Source: Ananas comosus (taxonomy: Eukaryota; Streptophyta; Magnoliopsida; Poales; Bromeliaceae). Taken from it: DNA of 64,000 nucleotides. Below are positions 34,340 to 48,100 of the stretch, in pieces. The stretch is from assembly GCF_001540865.1 (NCBI RefSeq), contig NC_033625.1, positions 13,095,480 to 13,159,479 on the forward strand. The letters are read 5' to 3'. The notes under the pieces are model-generated. The model was not told the DNA's origin. It made no database searches and worked only from the letters and a program-made list of their open reading frames with translations. Position 1 is the first letter of the stretch. Every line of letters begins with the position of its first letter. The position numbers and the translations under genes were made by a program.

Positions 34340-35555
34340 GATCAAACGGGCTTAGCACAAATTAAGACTGTAATATCCAGTTTGCTCTTGGGTTCGTATA
34401 GTTGAGAACCTAAATCTAATCCAATACACTTTTATCGAAAAAGTTAAAATTTTATGGCACCATAACATTAAAACATGTCTAAAGTAAACTGAAATAAGTG
34501 AATCATTTATGACAAAGAGCTGAAATAATCATTTCGTAGGAAGAATTTGGTTGTTCTTCAACAGTCAGGACTAGAGTAATTTATATCGAAAGTACAGGGA
34601 CCAAGTTGCCATATGGGGGTAATACAAGAGTAATACTACTGGTACACCTCAAAAGAGTGTATATCATATATTTCACACATCCAATAGATGGAGTTTTTTG
34701 GCTAGTCACCTCACATGACTAGTAAATCCGTCTCAACCCTTAGATGGACTGGGTGTATTATATATACCTCAACAAGGGTGTGTAGATAGTACTAGCGATA
34801 TACCCGCGGCAAAAACCTATGCTTTGCCGCGGTTACAATAGGTATGTTCTTAATTATATTTATAAAATATTATATATGTTTTTATTAAATATATATATTA
34901 AATACATATTTATATCAACATCTAATTCCAAACTATAAAATTTTGTTATAGATTTTGTGTCTAGATATTTGATGGTTTCTATTTAGATTCTTAGGGCTCC
35001 GTAAACTTTCAAAATTTTTTGAAGCAAAAAGAAAAAGTTTGTAATACGCTTATTTTTATGCCAGTTTGTCCAAAAGATACATATCATCTTTTTGTATTTT
35101 TTTTTTAATTCTTATTCTTCTAACTTTATTCAGATCATTTTTTTCGACCCATACAAGCAATATCGAGAATTAAAAATATTATGATAAAATAAAAAGTAAT
35201 TATTTGATTCATAGGTTTTTAATTGACTTACTTTATAATTTTTTTAGAATTTATGAACATATATTTAATTTTGTAAGAAATTTCTAAATTTAGCACAATT
35301 AAGCACCAACATGAAGAAATTAGATATAATTTATTCTAAAAGTTGGACTTACAATAGATAAATGACAAAAAATGAAGAAGAACTCCAATTGGTTTAATAA
35401 TTGGTAGGCAATGAAGCAAACTAATTTAGAAAAATTAGCTCAAAATTTTATATAGCTTAGGATTTCAAATTTTAAATTTTGAAGTTGAAAATTTGGATAT
35501 AAATTAAAATTTTGATATCTCAAATTTAGAATTTTATAATATAAAATTTTTAAAC
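34340..35555. other. Intergenic, no gene seen; weak MITE-like piece at 34625-34795
   Basis: 34625-34795 has weak inverted ends (ACACCTCAAAAGAGTGTATA against reversed ACACCCTTGTTGAGGTATAT) and may be a small MITE. The rest is AT-rich with no recognisable exon. Confidence 0.4.
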
Positions 35556-35556
35556 C

Positions 35557-35558
<2 letters not shown>

Positions 35559-35630
<72 letters not shown>

Positions 35631-36190
35631 CTAGACTCCTATATTTTCGAAAGTACGGAGGCCTCCATGCTTGTAAGCTGTTTTCAAAGATGGGACATTC
35701 GATTCAGCAATCGATTCCGTTAGACATGATTTACGCTATTGGAACTACCTATAAACCAAATTTCATAATTTTTTAACTTCATTTGCCAAGTGAACAAATA
35801 GCCTTAAAATGAACAGCTGAAAATAAAAATCTCACAAAAAATAGTGATAAAAGACTCAAATTTCAAATTACAAGTATTAATCTTACTATTGATGTTAAGT
35901 AGAATTTTCTATTAAAGTTTCATGTAATTTGGATTGTTCTACACCATTGAACTTAAAAACGTGTCACATCAACCGTTAAAATAGTCGATTTTGAGATCTT
36001 TTGTTCACTTGGTAAATGATGTCAAAAAATTATAAAATTTGGTTTCTAGATAGTTCCAATAGGGTAGATTATGCTTAATGAAGCTGATCGTCGAATCGGA
36101 TGCCCTATCATCGAAAACAATTTACAAGCACGGAGGCCTCCATACTTTCGAAAGCACAAGAGGCGTACTCTCTATATACATATATATAGG
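35559..36190. mobile_element. Foldback MITE, AGCACGGAG family, with (TA)n(GA)n head
   Basis: (TA)n 35559-35602 and (GA)n 35603-35630 lead directly into GCTAGACTCCTATATTTTCG. The right end (CCATACTTTCGAAAGCACAA) mirrors the left arm (TTTTCGAAAGTACGGAGGCC). Arms of more than 120 bp share the CGATTC/GAATCG and TCGAAAACAA blocks with the copy at 29884. Confidence 0.7.
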
Positions 36191-37347
36191 TAGGGAGAGA
36201 AAGGAGGGAAGGGTTTTGGGAGACACGTGTCATTCCCAAACCCTCCTTCAATGTAGAAGAAAGAATAGTTAGAAATAGACCAAATGCACCGAAGATTCCC
36301 CCATAGACCATACATATGTCAACAATCAATGGTCTATAGTGCACCAGGTGTACCGAGTAGTTGAGCCGGACACAGATCAATAAAAGAAGAATACCCACGC
36401 ACTTTAGTATATAGTAACAGATAATAGATTTCTCATAATACAAACCTACAAGGACTGTCACTACATTCCACTCCAAATGCTAATGCAAAGTTCACCAGTG
36501 AAGGGTATCACCTCTCTATCCAAAATTTCTAATCATTGCCAAAACTACTTTTTAATCTTTGGACAAGCATTTGCAAGACAAAAATCATTGATGATCTTCT
36601 CCATTTCTCTCCTTCACCAGAGTTCTTTCAGCTTCTCTGGTTAACTTCAACTTGTGACAACTAGGTATTATAATTAAAGCTACAAAAGAAGAGATTCCAG
36701 CTGGACTCCTCTCTTGTTAGATAAGTTTTAGTCAAGAGCCTCTCTTAAATGCCATATTTGCCACACAACTTACAAGACCCACTTGCAGTTCATGTCAAAA
36801 AATTAGGGTAGATTAAGTTTTCAGTTCAGATCAACTCACAAACAACTTGTACGGTAATAATTCTCAAAAAGTGATAAGAAAATAATTAAAAAGAATAGAT
36901 AGATTCTATCCGATCTCATTCAAGAAAAACACAAAACAAAACAACTTAAAGGCTAATGTCCATGATGCCTTCCACAAAGCTATGCCTCTACAGGAACTGT
37001 TCAAATCTGCAAAGACACCAAACACATCCAACAATCTTGTGTGGCGATGATCACAAAGATGAAAAAAAGAAAAGATACAAAGAAGATATAACCAAACGAA
37101 TTTTTATGTCGCAAGCCTCACACGACAAACAACTCTCACAGATCAAACTATGTAATCAAATATAGCAGCGGTAGATATAGAGATCTACGAAAAATGTAAT
37201 ATCCGGAGTTGAGACTATTGAGTACCTGCTTTAGTCTCTGCTTTGGAATTTAAAATCACCAAAACTGATATTACGCAAGACGACGCCTGTGGACTGCTTA
37301 TTCTTCTTAAACCGTGGAACATTTCAAGCTCTGCCAAATTAAAGATT
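36191..37347. other. Intergenic and AIP1 3' flank, no gene seen
   Basis: No exon or structural RNA is recognised. The last 150 bp or so before 37348 is probably the 3' UTR of the AIP1 gene, which is transcribed leftwards. Confidence 0.4.
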
Positions 37348-40300
37348 TTACTGCTGTGTTAATCTCCACACACGAATGCACGCATCTTCCCCTGCGCTAA
37401 CCACGCTGTTCTCGTCGACAAAAGACAATCCATATACCCCTCCCAAGTGAGCTCCTTTGATCGTGATGCGAGTGGACGCGGGCTTGTCGATTTCGTACAC
37501 GATCACAGAAGTATCCAACGAGCCAGTGGCGATCAATCGACCGTCTGGACACCAGGCTATGCAGTTTATGCGGGCAGTGTGGTATAACATGTTCTTTAGC
37601 TTCACCTATTCATTAGAAAAGGGAAAAGAAGTCAAGATTCTCCTTCAGTCTACCCAATATGAAGTAGGAAAAATCTCGAATTGTGCAATGCTAGTAATTC
37701 TCCAGAAAAAATGTATTGAACTTACTTGAACTATGCACCATTTTGATCTTACTTTTAATTTTGCTAAGTAACCTTTTAATTCATTTGATTTGAGCCATTT
37801 GATATCCCGGTTCAAAATTTGGGTGTACCATTCAAGTCTTGAATCAAATATAATGTGATTCAAATGAGTACATTCCCATTAAGGCAAAGGTGCATCTAAA
37901 TTTAATAACAAAATAGTCATCAAATTACTCAAATCAAACAAACTGAAAAGTTAGACTACCAAAATTTGAATTTTTAAAGTTTGGATAGTCAGATCCAGAC
38001 GACCGTGGATCAGGTATGTTCCATAGGTTTTTACCTAATTCTTTGGAGAACTTCATAGTTGACTAAGAATACAGCCATAAACGTGTTATATAACGCCTCT
38101 AAATCATATATCTCAGAATATCATCACTTCATAGGTTCCCAGTTCCCACCTCCTATTCTTGGAAAGTCAGAATTATAAAGATTTAAAATTTAAATTCCTA
38201 AATTGTGATCACAAACAGAAAAGGGGGAAAAACAAATGCACGCACGCACATACACACGCACGACCCATTGCCGCCCCCCCCCCCGCCCCCCCAACACACC
38301 ACACATTCAATATGATAACGACGCAGGTTTTAAGAGTGCCCGTGGCAGGGGCGTGCCGCTAGACGTCCTTGCACGGTACGTGCACGGGCCGACGCTTGCA
38401 GTGCCGCACACAGTGGCACGCTTCGTGCCGACAATACGCACCGACCTCCTACTGCACGCTTTGGCACGAATTTATTAAGTTTTTTTGTGCCAGTAAGCTT
38501 TATAATGTTATATTGTGAACAGATTAGCAAGTTATCATTAATTTTTGCGATGATACTTATTATAACTCATTCAATAACATGCATTGTTAAGCAATTTTGT
38601 ATATAAATACAACTATACTGATGTAAGAATAAATTAAATTCTTTGTTTTATTTTTTTTTATTGAAAAGTAACAACTATAACTTTGCTGAACAAGTTGAAA
38701 ATTCTTTTGTTTTAAATTTTTTTGTAATTAAAAATAAAACAGATAAAATGATAGAAAATTTTATTTTTTCTAAAAACGTTCAAATCTTATATATGTGATT
38801 CGATTAGGCAACGTATATATATGAACTAGAAACAACGAGAAAGTAACGCAATCACTATATTTTTTATTCTTTAAAAACATATCTAACAAAATTTCGTTTC
38901 AGGAGATCCAATTTTTGTTCCCGGCTGATTCATAGAAAACTCGCGGCACAAATTTGACAAAGAATAATTGGCGAAGAAAAAATGGATGTCTGTGGTGGAT
39001 AGCAGAGGGCTCGCGCCGACAGGCCCGAGCCCGTACAAAAATTTGCTTTTATATTGTAAATAAGAAGTAAATTATAATTTTAATTTAACAAAAGAAAAAA
39101 GAAAAAAGTCAGAAGAAAAACCAAAAGGCAAAAAAAAAAAGGCAGCAGCCAAAAAGTAAAAAAAAAAGTTTGACAAAAGGAACCAACACAATTCAAAAAA
39201 ATAAAAAAAAAGTGAACAAAAGGCAATATAGATGGCGCGGGGCCAAGGCTCTGTACCCCAGAAACAAAAAAAAGAGACAAAACCAAAAAAAAAAAGCCAA
39301 AAACTAAAAAAAAAAAAGCTGGCACGGGCGGCACTGTGCCGCGGCACATGCACCCGTGCCGCTCTGTCTCGAGCGGCACGGGGCATGTGCCGAGGCACAT
39401 GGGGGGGGTCCGAGACCCCCCCTGTGCCGTGCCCCCTTCTTGGGGGCACGGCACGGCACGCCCCGTGCCGCACGGCACGGGGCGGCACTGCTATCCTTGA
39501 ACCTGACAATTTGTTTCTAACCAAATTGGCCCTAAATATCCCATTTAAAACTGCATGAAAGAATAGACTAAATCAGTACTGCATATAATATAGGTTCTGA
39601 CTAGTTTCAATCAACTTTTGGGTCATTTGCATGACAAAGTAACAACTTCTTTCAAATATGAGCAAACTAATAACACCAGTATGTACCGAGGAAGCAAATT
39701 TTTAAATATTTTCACAACAAAAAGGCTCAACAACAGCATTATTCCTGAAAAATAATGCGACTAAGCATAATCCTATCACTAAAATGGCTTCTAATTCAAT
39801 ACCTACCTTGATAATCCAATAAAAAACCTGTACTTTCAAGATTCTTGAAATTGATGCAATAATGAAAGAAGTCTGTCTCCCTTCGTACTCGACTACTCGT
39901 TCTCCTCTATATAGCATAGTCATCTATAGACTGACAGATCCAACTTGCAATTGCATTAAACACAGTTCTCAGGAGCATTTTCCAGTTTTATATGTTGCGC
40001 TTCAGCATTATAGACTACTTTAGCAAGAATGGTGCACAAAGTGAAGACCACTCAATCTATTCATTAGACAATATTTATTTAGCTGGTTGGTTCCTCTAGA
40101 TGAATGTAGTAGAGTTAGAGAAACAAGGATTTAAAAATATATATTTATATATTTGTGCACTTTATCGTTATCTTGTAAGAAAGTCGATTTTCTCTACTCA
40201 AAGAAGTAAACTTATAGAATTTCCAATGCAGGTCACGTGCTACCAGACAAAGGATGACAAGGAACAACTAATTACTTAATAACCTATGTTGTCCAAGATC

Positions 40301-43300
40301 CTCATGAGGACTCACAGCAAAGATACGAGGAGGAAGTGCCATTCTCCACCTCATAAAACCTACTGTTTCTCTAAACAATGGTGTAAAAAATTATAATTCA
40401 ACATGTATCCTCATTTGAGATCTACTAAATCTACAAGAAGGTCAGAAAATGTATGAAAGTTGTGGTGGTGCTAAGTTTAAAAGATATGAGATATTCTTGT
40501 GTGAATGATGCAAAAGCTATGTACCTAAAAGGCACATTGATCTTATCTTTGAAAACAGGTAAAGATATTTAGACAAAAAAACAAAAAAAAAAAATCTATT
40601 CCAACTTTTCAGTTCATCTTAGGAAGATAAAATTAGTAAAACTGAATTTCAAATACGACAGGATTAAACATGATGACGAACAATATATAACGAAGGGTAA
40701 ATAGAATTTCTACCTCTCTAGTTACACGATCCCACACAACAGCCTCTCGATTGGTGTCAGCTGAAGCAAACATGGAAGCATCTGGGGAATAATGTATAAC
40801 AGTGATAGCACCTCGGTGCTTTTCAAGGACCGCTTCTTCTGTCAGAGAGTCACTATTAACAGAATATATGTGCAATTTACCATCCTGACCACCAACGATG
40901 GCCTCACTCCCATCTGGGGCAATAGCCAATGCAGAGACAGTATACCCAACGTTTATTGGGGAAGCTACTTTATTACCACGAAGCATGACTACTCCTGAAT
41001 CTGTTGCAACTAATACGATTTCAGGCTTCTGAACTGCTACACTGAGATCTTTTGGCTGAGACCCGACATCCACTGCTTCGCCATCTCCGCACTGATCTCC
41101 ATTTAGAGGAATTCTCCAAACCTATCATGAAAGAAAAATTAATGAACAGGAGAAAAAAATGAAATGCATATTACAACCAGAAGGCAAAAGGCAGATGATT
41201 ACATGGTTGATATATAGTATAGTTTCCAAATGTAGATTTCCAATTTAGTGCAAAAAAGAAGGATGTGTTAGAAAGGTTAGCACTCAATCTAAATAATATT
41301 ATAACATCTTTGAAAGCAAAGCTATCAAGAGATTGAAAAGGTAAAAGGAAGATAAATACTCACTCAGCTAAAAATATACAAGTCCACAGCAGAATAATAT
41401 GTATTAAACAGTGATTGAAAAAAAAATGTATGCTTAAATTAAGATAATTATCATTGTAAGGTTAGCCTACAAAATAAACAGAACCTCAAGAGTCTTGTTT
41501 ATCAGCTGATTGTAAATAAAAACCATGGTCAGTAAGGAAACAGTATTTAGTGATCCATATAATAAGTAAAACTAAGGAGCAAATGCTTCAAGCTTCCGAA
41601 AGGCAACTTGCCATTTCTCTCTGTATATGGACAATAGGAAAAATAATGGTGAACATTCAGCAATGACAGATAAAACAAGATCACAAAGAGAAACAAGCAC
41701 TGTCACTGTAATTAGCAAAGCCATAATGTAATGCATTTGTGAAAAGCAGAGGATTTCACTTTCTCCCATGCCTTCTAATTCTAAGTGTATTTCATTTGAT
41801 GACAAAAGTAACACAACATTTGAAGTGTTAGCAGGAAATCACAGAAACATTTATATGTGCTGAAATAGAAACAAACTATGAAGCATCAACCGTAATGTCC
41901 ATACTGTAAAGTCAATAAATTTCAAAATTATATGCACATAATTGAGCTGCAGGCATGCAGCATACTGCAACAGTTTATGGAGAATGCCCTTTAGTTAAAT
42001 CTAACATAAGTTCAGCAAATACAATTTCATCAGAGGCAACATACTTCAATGTTAAAAATTTGTAAAAGAACATGGAGTTGTCAATGAGTTTATAACTCAA
42101 CCTTATTATCAAACCCTGATGTGATGAGCTCTTCCTCAACAGCAGTAAAGCATTTGATCTGAGTGTTATCCTTGCGCACCAACCTACCAGCATATCCAAT
42201 GCCTTGTATCCATCTTATAATAACTCCATCATAACTCGTAGATAATATGGTTTTCTGCCCATTTAGTGGAACACAGGCCAGTGCACCGACAGTCTTTATG
42301 TGTCCCGAAAATGTTACTGGTTCTTTATCTGGAACGCTTGCCGAGTATACATTAAATGTACCACCAAGAGAAACCACGACGAGATAATCATTAAGCCATA
42401 GGCCACCGACAATCATGTCATCTACACCTCCTGAACCAGGAGGAATCAATGTTCGATTCACCTTTCCATTGCCATCCTCAGTGATATCCCATACTTTCGC
42501 AGTTTTATCAGCAGAGACTGTCAACACCTAAACATACAGATCACATATGGAAAATAATCAGATCAAATATGGAAAATAATAGAATGACATAGAACTATAA
42601 ACACTAAAGAAAGGCAAAGAATGGTAGAGTAGAGCGAATTGCACATAGAAGAGCAATGCTAAAATGCTGGAATTCAGACAAGTTTTGTTCAAGGAGCTTG
42701 AAACCCCTTAAACCCATGGTTACGATATATCTTCATTACGAGGAAGACATTACGTGTGTGACTTAACTACTTCAGACTACTTAATGATTAAGAGGATGGT
42801 AAGACAAGAAGAACTAATTAAGCCGCCTCTCCTATAGTGTAATCTGAAACTAATCTATTTCCTTAAAATGGACGCTCATGTTTGAGTCCAAAGTTCCACA
42901 ATACAATCAATCGCACAATACTTGGATGTTTGCCATAATAGCAGTGACAAAAGACAAGCTCAAATATATGAACCAATAAAAAAGACCATAAAAACGAATG
43001 ATTTATGCAAACATATTGAACTTGAGATATAAGTAGTTCAAAACAAGCTGTGTTATGATCTTAGATATCTTCCCACTTAAACGCAATCAAAGTAGATCAA
43101 TGTGGTGTGCAATTCCCTTCAGTGAATAATGTTGTCGGGGTTCACGCAGAAATCACACCAAAATGCTGGTGCCAAAAGTTAAGATAACAAAATCCAGATA
43201 TATATTGCGATGGTTGACTAAGATGAACTGAAAAAAGATGTTCAACACTTGAGTTGCAATATAATTACTGAAAGAACAAAATGTTTACTTGTTTACTGTC

Positions 43301-46300
43301 AGGGCTCCAGCTAACAGCATAGATGCTTCCTTTGTGACCGTCTTCGGTCAACAATTCTCCAATCTTTGCTCCAGTCTTTCCATCATATATTAAACCTTTT
43401 TTATCTGAGCTCACGCTGATGAACTTGGTTCCATCAGGAGAAAACCGTATACAGTTTACAAAATTTGAATGCTCCCTGCGGTTCAAAGAAAATAAACATG
43501 CCGAAAATAAGAGAACATGCCCTAAAATCAGCTTTGTCTATGTAGTAATACAATCTAAATGCTTCTGACAACATTCTAGCTCAATGTGAACATATATGAA
43601 TGTGCTATTTTTTTTGTTTCCATTTTAGTGCGTGCAAGTGTATTTGTCTATTTGCATATCTATGTAGTTATAAGCTAGCAGTCCAAAGCTAAGTAATTAC
43701 TGAAACTCCTCGGTCCATGTTCATAAAATGCTCCAATAAAATGTATCGCAAAATTGAGGCATATGTGCCGCAATCAAGTAGCAATTAAATGTATCAAAAT
43801 TGGCAAAAAAAAAAAAAATGTTAGCATTACAAACCTATGTGATTGTTTAAACTTAAAAGGTGGTCCTTCATAGAAGTTCACCAAGAAATCTTCTCCACAA
43901 GTAACGATACGGAATGGTCTCGTGGGTTTAAATGCACAACTCAGTACCCTTCTTGAATGGCCATCAAATTCGCCAACATTTGTACCTGAATCCCACCTAC
44001 ATAATATAAAAAGTTTCCAAGGCTAATGATTTAAAATGTCTCCACTGCAACTGCTCAGCAAAATGAGAAAAATAAGTGCAAAGAAAGAACAAAAAAGATT
44101 TACTTTTACCCAACGTACCTTACCATGAGGAGAAAGAGATACTACAAGATTGAAGCAGCATTTTGAGGAAAAAAAAACATAAAACAAAGAAAATGAAAAA
44201 AAAAGCTGATATTTGTCAGCATATGAAGCAGATCGTATGAGAAATCTGCCATCAGCAGACAGAAAAGAATAATTATGTGTCGGACACCAAGTAGTGCTTA
44301 CTGAAAAGTTTTGATATTTTGGCTTTAGCAAAGCGAAAAGGAATTCCAAACCCTCAAAATCAGGAGCTCTGAACTAATAATTTTGTTTCTAGCTTCAGTA
44401 ATGGATATTTTAGGAGATTCTTAAAAAAAGAAAGCTCCGAGAATTTATTGAAGTGAGACGTAGGTTGAAATGACAAAAGAAAATCTCCATAGTCCCTGAC
44501 AAAGCTATCGTAGTTGATAACCATATCGATCACCTACCCATGCTGACAAGTTGACTCGTATCTACTCTGGACTTCCAAAAGCATAACCAATTTGGCTTCT
44601 GCATGGTCGGAAATGCTGATTATATTATGCAGTCTACATGTTTCCCATTAAATCAAGCTATATTTGTTGCAAAATCAGTGTCGATATGATTTTATAACCT
44701 AACATATATAATGTACAAGTATCATCCTTAATTTAACGCACTTCATGGGCTGCATTTTTGCCATGGAGCAAAGTCAGTAGGCTGCAACGCGTAAAGGCAG
44801 AAGTTTTTGATTCGATGATAGAAATTCATAGGAGCAGGAGAAATACCTTAATTAGGTACTAGATCTGGTGGATGCCACTATAGCGTTTGGTTGTCGGTAA
44901 GAAATAATTGATTATGAATGGGATAACACTATTCGACTCTTAACCCTGAAATGACTAATCCCATAAATGGGCAGCCCATTGAGGTATCAAGGATGCCCAA
45001 TTCTAGGTGGGAATTCCACATTATATGCTGGGTTTTTTTTGTAGGGTAGTGGTGGATATCTCCCACTATCCCCACTTATCCCCATCCAATCACCAAGTAA
45101 AAGGTTTTTGGCCTCCTTTTCCAGTCAATGACATACTTTTTTTGAATTATTTGATGATGGAATCAGCAGCAGTTCGAAAGGTTGACCTACTTGGGAATCC
45201 CCGGATCTATGTTTCGGTCCAATTTTGGTGCGAATTTAGGTGCCAAATCAAATAGAACCCGTCATTGATTTGATAGTTGATAAGGTAAATACCCAGCCCA
45301 TTCAATGCTAGGTATAATGAGTATAAGGGCTTCAAAAAAACCTATACACACCTTCCTTATATTGGATCTGGATTATAGCTAGCCATGCCACTACCTTATG
45401 AAGAAAATTGCAGATGTAGCTGTTGTATTTGTCGGAGAATGCAACTCCTAAGTCCTAACCACAATCAAAGATAACTCCAGCAATTTTGAAGTATCAAAAT
45501 TGGTGGATCACGCAAATCCTGATAACAATTTGGAGTGTCAAATTGGTAGATCAAGAACCCCGCACCAAGTCATTGGTTGTAAGCAATAGAGCACTCAAAT
45601 TATTGAATCAAAATTGACGATTGGCCATCAGCAAATGTTACTTTTGTAATCTTGTAATTTGACAGTACAAAATAGGTAGAGCAATTTGCCACCCCAGAAT
45701 AATAACCTGTTGAAGAACTGCACATCAAATCTGTTTTGGCATCTACAACTTGAAGGAATTCCAATCATTTGTTCTCAGCAATCATTCAGCTACCAAAAAG
45801 ACCACATCAAATGAAACTTGTTACTTTAAATTATCAAATCAAAATGAAATGAGCAGTTTAGAGTGTCCAATTGGTAGACCATGAACCCACATTTAATACC
45901 TAAAGATAAATCATTTGTTCTAGGCAATCAATCAACTGCTAACATTACCACATCAAAGTGAAAGAGTTAAAGATCAAACATTTCCCTACGATCAATCAAC
46001 AAATAACTCCAAATCATCAAATAAAAAAAAATTCCAACCAAATCAAGCGCCTATTGTTCGCGTAATCTGGAGCATCAAATAAATAGATCCCTAACACCGA
46101 ACGAAAACAACTTAACTCCTTAGAAAGTTCCCATAAATTGTTGCAGCAATCAATCATCTACTAACATTACCACATCAAAGTGAAAGAGTTAGAGATCAAA
46201 CACTTCCCTGCGATCAATCAACATATAACTCCACATCATCAAATCAAAACAAAATAATCCAACCAAACCGAACACCTACTGTTCATGTAATTTGGAGCAT

Positions 46301-46962
46301 CAAATTGACTAATCATGCAAATTTTAATGACAACAAAAAGAAAACAAACTAAAATTTCCTCGGGAACTGGAACTCCCATAATGTGTGGCAAGCAATCAAA
46401 AATCCAACAACGTAAAGGTCAAACCTTTCCTTATGATCAATCAACACACTACTCCAAATCACCAAATCAAAAGCAAAACAACCAAAACCCAAATCGAAAC
46501 CCTACGATCCAAACCAAATCGAAAGGGGATGAAACGAGAACAACAGCAAGGAGATCGAGAGAGGCCTCACATGAAGGCGCGGACGAAGGACTTGCCCTTG
46601 CCGTCCCCGGAGGCGACGATGCGGAGCCCGTCGGGGGACCACTGGAGATCGTCGATCCGCCCCGAGAGCACCCGGAACTCGGCCTTGAGGGCGCGGTCGC
46701 CGCGGCGGCCCCAGACGCGCACGGCGCCGGAGACGTCGGCGGAGGCGACCCACTCGCCGTTGGGGGAGAAGCGCGCGGCGGTGGCGGCGTGCGCGTGCTC
46801 GCCGTACGCCTCCGCCTCGAGCGGCGCGTCGAGTCGCCGCAGCACCACGGAGCGGCCGCAGCAGTACGCGATCGTGCTCGTCGCCGCGTCCCCGGAGATC
46901 AGGATCCCGCGCCCCCGCTCCGTCGCGGGCGCGCACGCGTACGTCTCCGAGAGCTCCCCCAT
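37348..46962 (-). CDS. AIP1: Actin-interacting protein 1 (WD40), 6 exons, 610 aa
   Basis: Exons (minus): 46571-46962, 43835-43996, 43289-43475, 42102-42527, 40714-41121 and 37348-37605, all GT-AG with matching phases; 1833 bp including TAA. The protein starts [19 protein letters not shown] and ends [10 protein letters not shown], with many WD-type endings (AVRVWG about residue 81, AKVWDI, AVVWDR) and family blocks such as [20 protein letters not shown] and [22 protein letters not shown]1 folds as two seven-bladed propellers and helps ADF/cofilin take filaments apart in the cytoplasm. Length equals plant orthologues (about 610 aa; old name 66 kDa stress protein). Exon 1 is strongly GC-rich while introns are AT-rich. 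Introns 1 (2574 bp) and 5 (3108 bp) carry repeats. The gene appears intact. Confidence 0.96.
38327..39505. mobile_element. GC-rich GGCACGG-repeat element in AIP1 intron 5
   Basis: The intron is AT-rich except for two islands, 38330-38470 and 39325-39495, dense in GGCACG/CGTGCC in both orientations. The ends GGTTTTAAGAGTGCCCGTGG and, reversed, GGTTCAAGGATAGCAGTGCC are roughly inverted, suggesting a 1.2-kb non-autonomous DNA element. The middle is A-rich. No coding domain is seen. Confidence 0.45.
45925..46310. repeat. 222-bp tandem repeat in AIP1 intron 1
   Basis: CAATCAATCAACTGCTAACA at 45925 recurs as CAATCAATCATCTACTAACA at 46147, with the following sequence (ACCACATCAAAGTGAAAGAG) conserved. 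Weaker relatives lie at about 45770 and 46410. The array ends just upstream of exon 1. Confidence 0.7.
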
Positions 46963-47807
46963 TGTTTATTTTCGCCCGATTTTTCTCCTATTTTTTCCGA
47001 TTTTTTTCGATCGAGATCGAGAGGTGAGTGTTAGAGAGAAATGGGGAAGTGAAGAAGAGGCGTTTATTTACGGTTATCAGGGAAAATTGTACAAGACCCC
47101 TCAACAACAGAAAAATATAAAAAAACCCCCTCAACTATTTTTTTTCTTTCTTTCTTTTTTGACCAAGTTATAAAGATGCTTCAAACTTAAGCCCGTTTCT
47201 CAATTACCCCAGTATTAAAAAATTAAAATTGCATTAATTTTTATCCTGTGCATTTAAATTGGACACAGTAGGGGATAATTATTCAATTTAGTTCCCAAAC
47301 TTAATGAAAATGAACTAAACTAATATTAAATGCAAACTTATTTCTATAACGGAAAGAGAATGCTGTTATTTTTTTGTCTACTATTTAGATTTTGAAAAAG
47401 TAATTTTTGCAGAAGTGATTTTGGTTTGGTAAATTAATTTTGATTAAAGTTGTAGAGTATTTGACAGAGTTTAGATGAAAAGACATTTTTCTAACTAAAG
47501 TTATTTGGCAAAAAAATTTTTGTTGTTTGCAAATAATAATTTTTTATTAGATTTTATTTTAATACAATTATAAATTTTGAATTTAATATTCAAAATTTAA
47601 AATTTGCACAAAAATTTTCAATTTGATATTTTAATTTAAAGTGTAAATTTAAATTTTGAAAATTTAAACTTCAAAGTATAAATTTTTAAATTTAAATTTA
47701 AATTTTTAATTTAAAATTCAAATTTAAAATTTATTTAATTTAACATTAAAATTTTAAATTTTAAAATATAAAATCTAAAATTTAAAATTTCAATATTTCA
47801 ATTTTTA
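46963..47807. other. AIP1 5' flank and AT-rich intergenic DNA
   Basis: 46963-47045 is T-rich then GA-rich and is probably the AIP1 5' UTR (minus strand). 47540-47807 is AAATTT-type low-complexity sequence like that at 12350 and 48360. No gene is seen. Confidence 0.4.
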
Positions 47808-48003
47808 AATTTATTAAATTTTAATTTCTTAAAAATAAAATACTTAACAACTGATAATCAGTATAAAAGTTGAACTTTGTAGAAATATATTTGACATTTA
47901 CTATGTTTGCAGGCTATATGAAATTAGCCCTAAAATTTAACTATTATACTGATTATCAGTTGTTAAGTATTTTATTTTTAAGAAATTAAAATTTAATAAA
48001 TTT
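47808..48003. repeat. Perfect inverted repeat, 58-bp arms
   Basis: The left arm (to 47865) ends AACAACTGATAATCAGTATA. The right arm (from 47945) begins TATACTGATTATCAGTTGTT. The loop is about 79 bp and carries a MITE-end-like piece (GTTGAACTTTGTAG). This would form a strong hairpin. Confidence 0.85.
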
Positions 48004-48100
48004 ATTGAAATTATTGAAATTTTTTGGTCAATAATTGAAGTGCTAGAATACATATACCCACGTGGAAAACGCACATCTTCGTTGGAGGGCGACAAAGGAG

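Noticed and set aside
39072..39524. Phe-rich minus-strand frames
   Set aside because: They are translations of an A-rich stretch and GGCACG repeats within AIP1 intron 5.
46315..47173. Plus-strand open frames of 239 and 262 codons
   Set aside because: They run antisense to AIP1 exon 1 and its flank; they are low-complexity Arg/Ala-rich products of GC-rich coding sequence and match no family.
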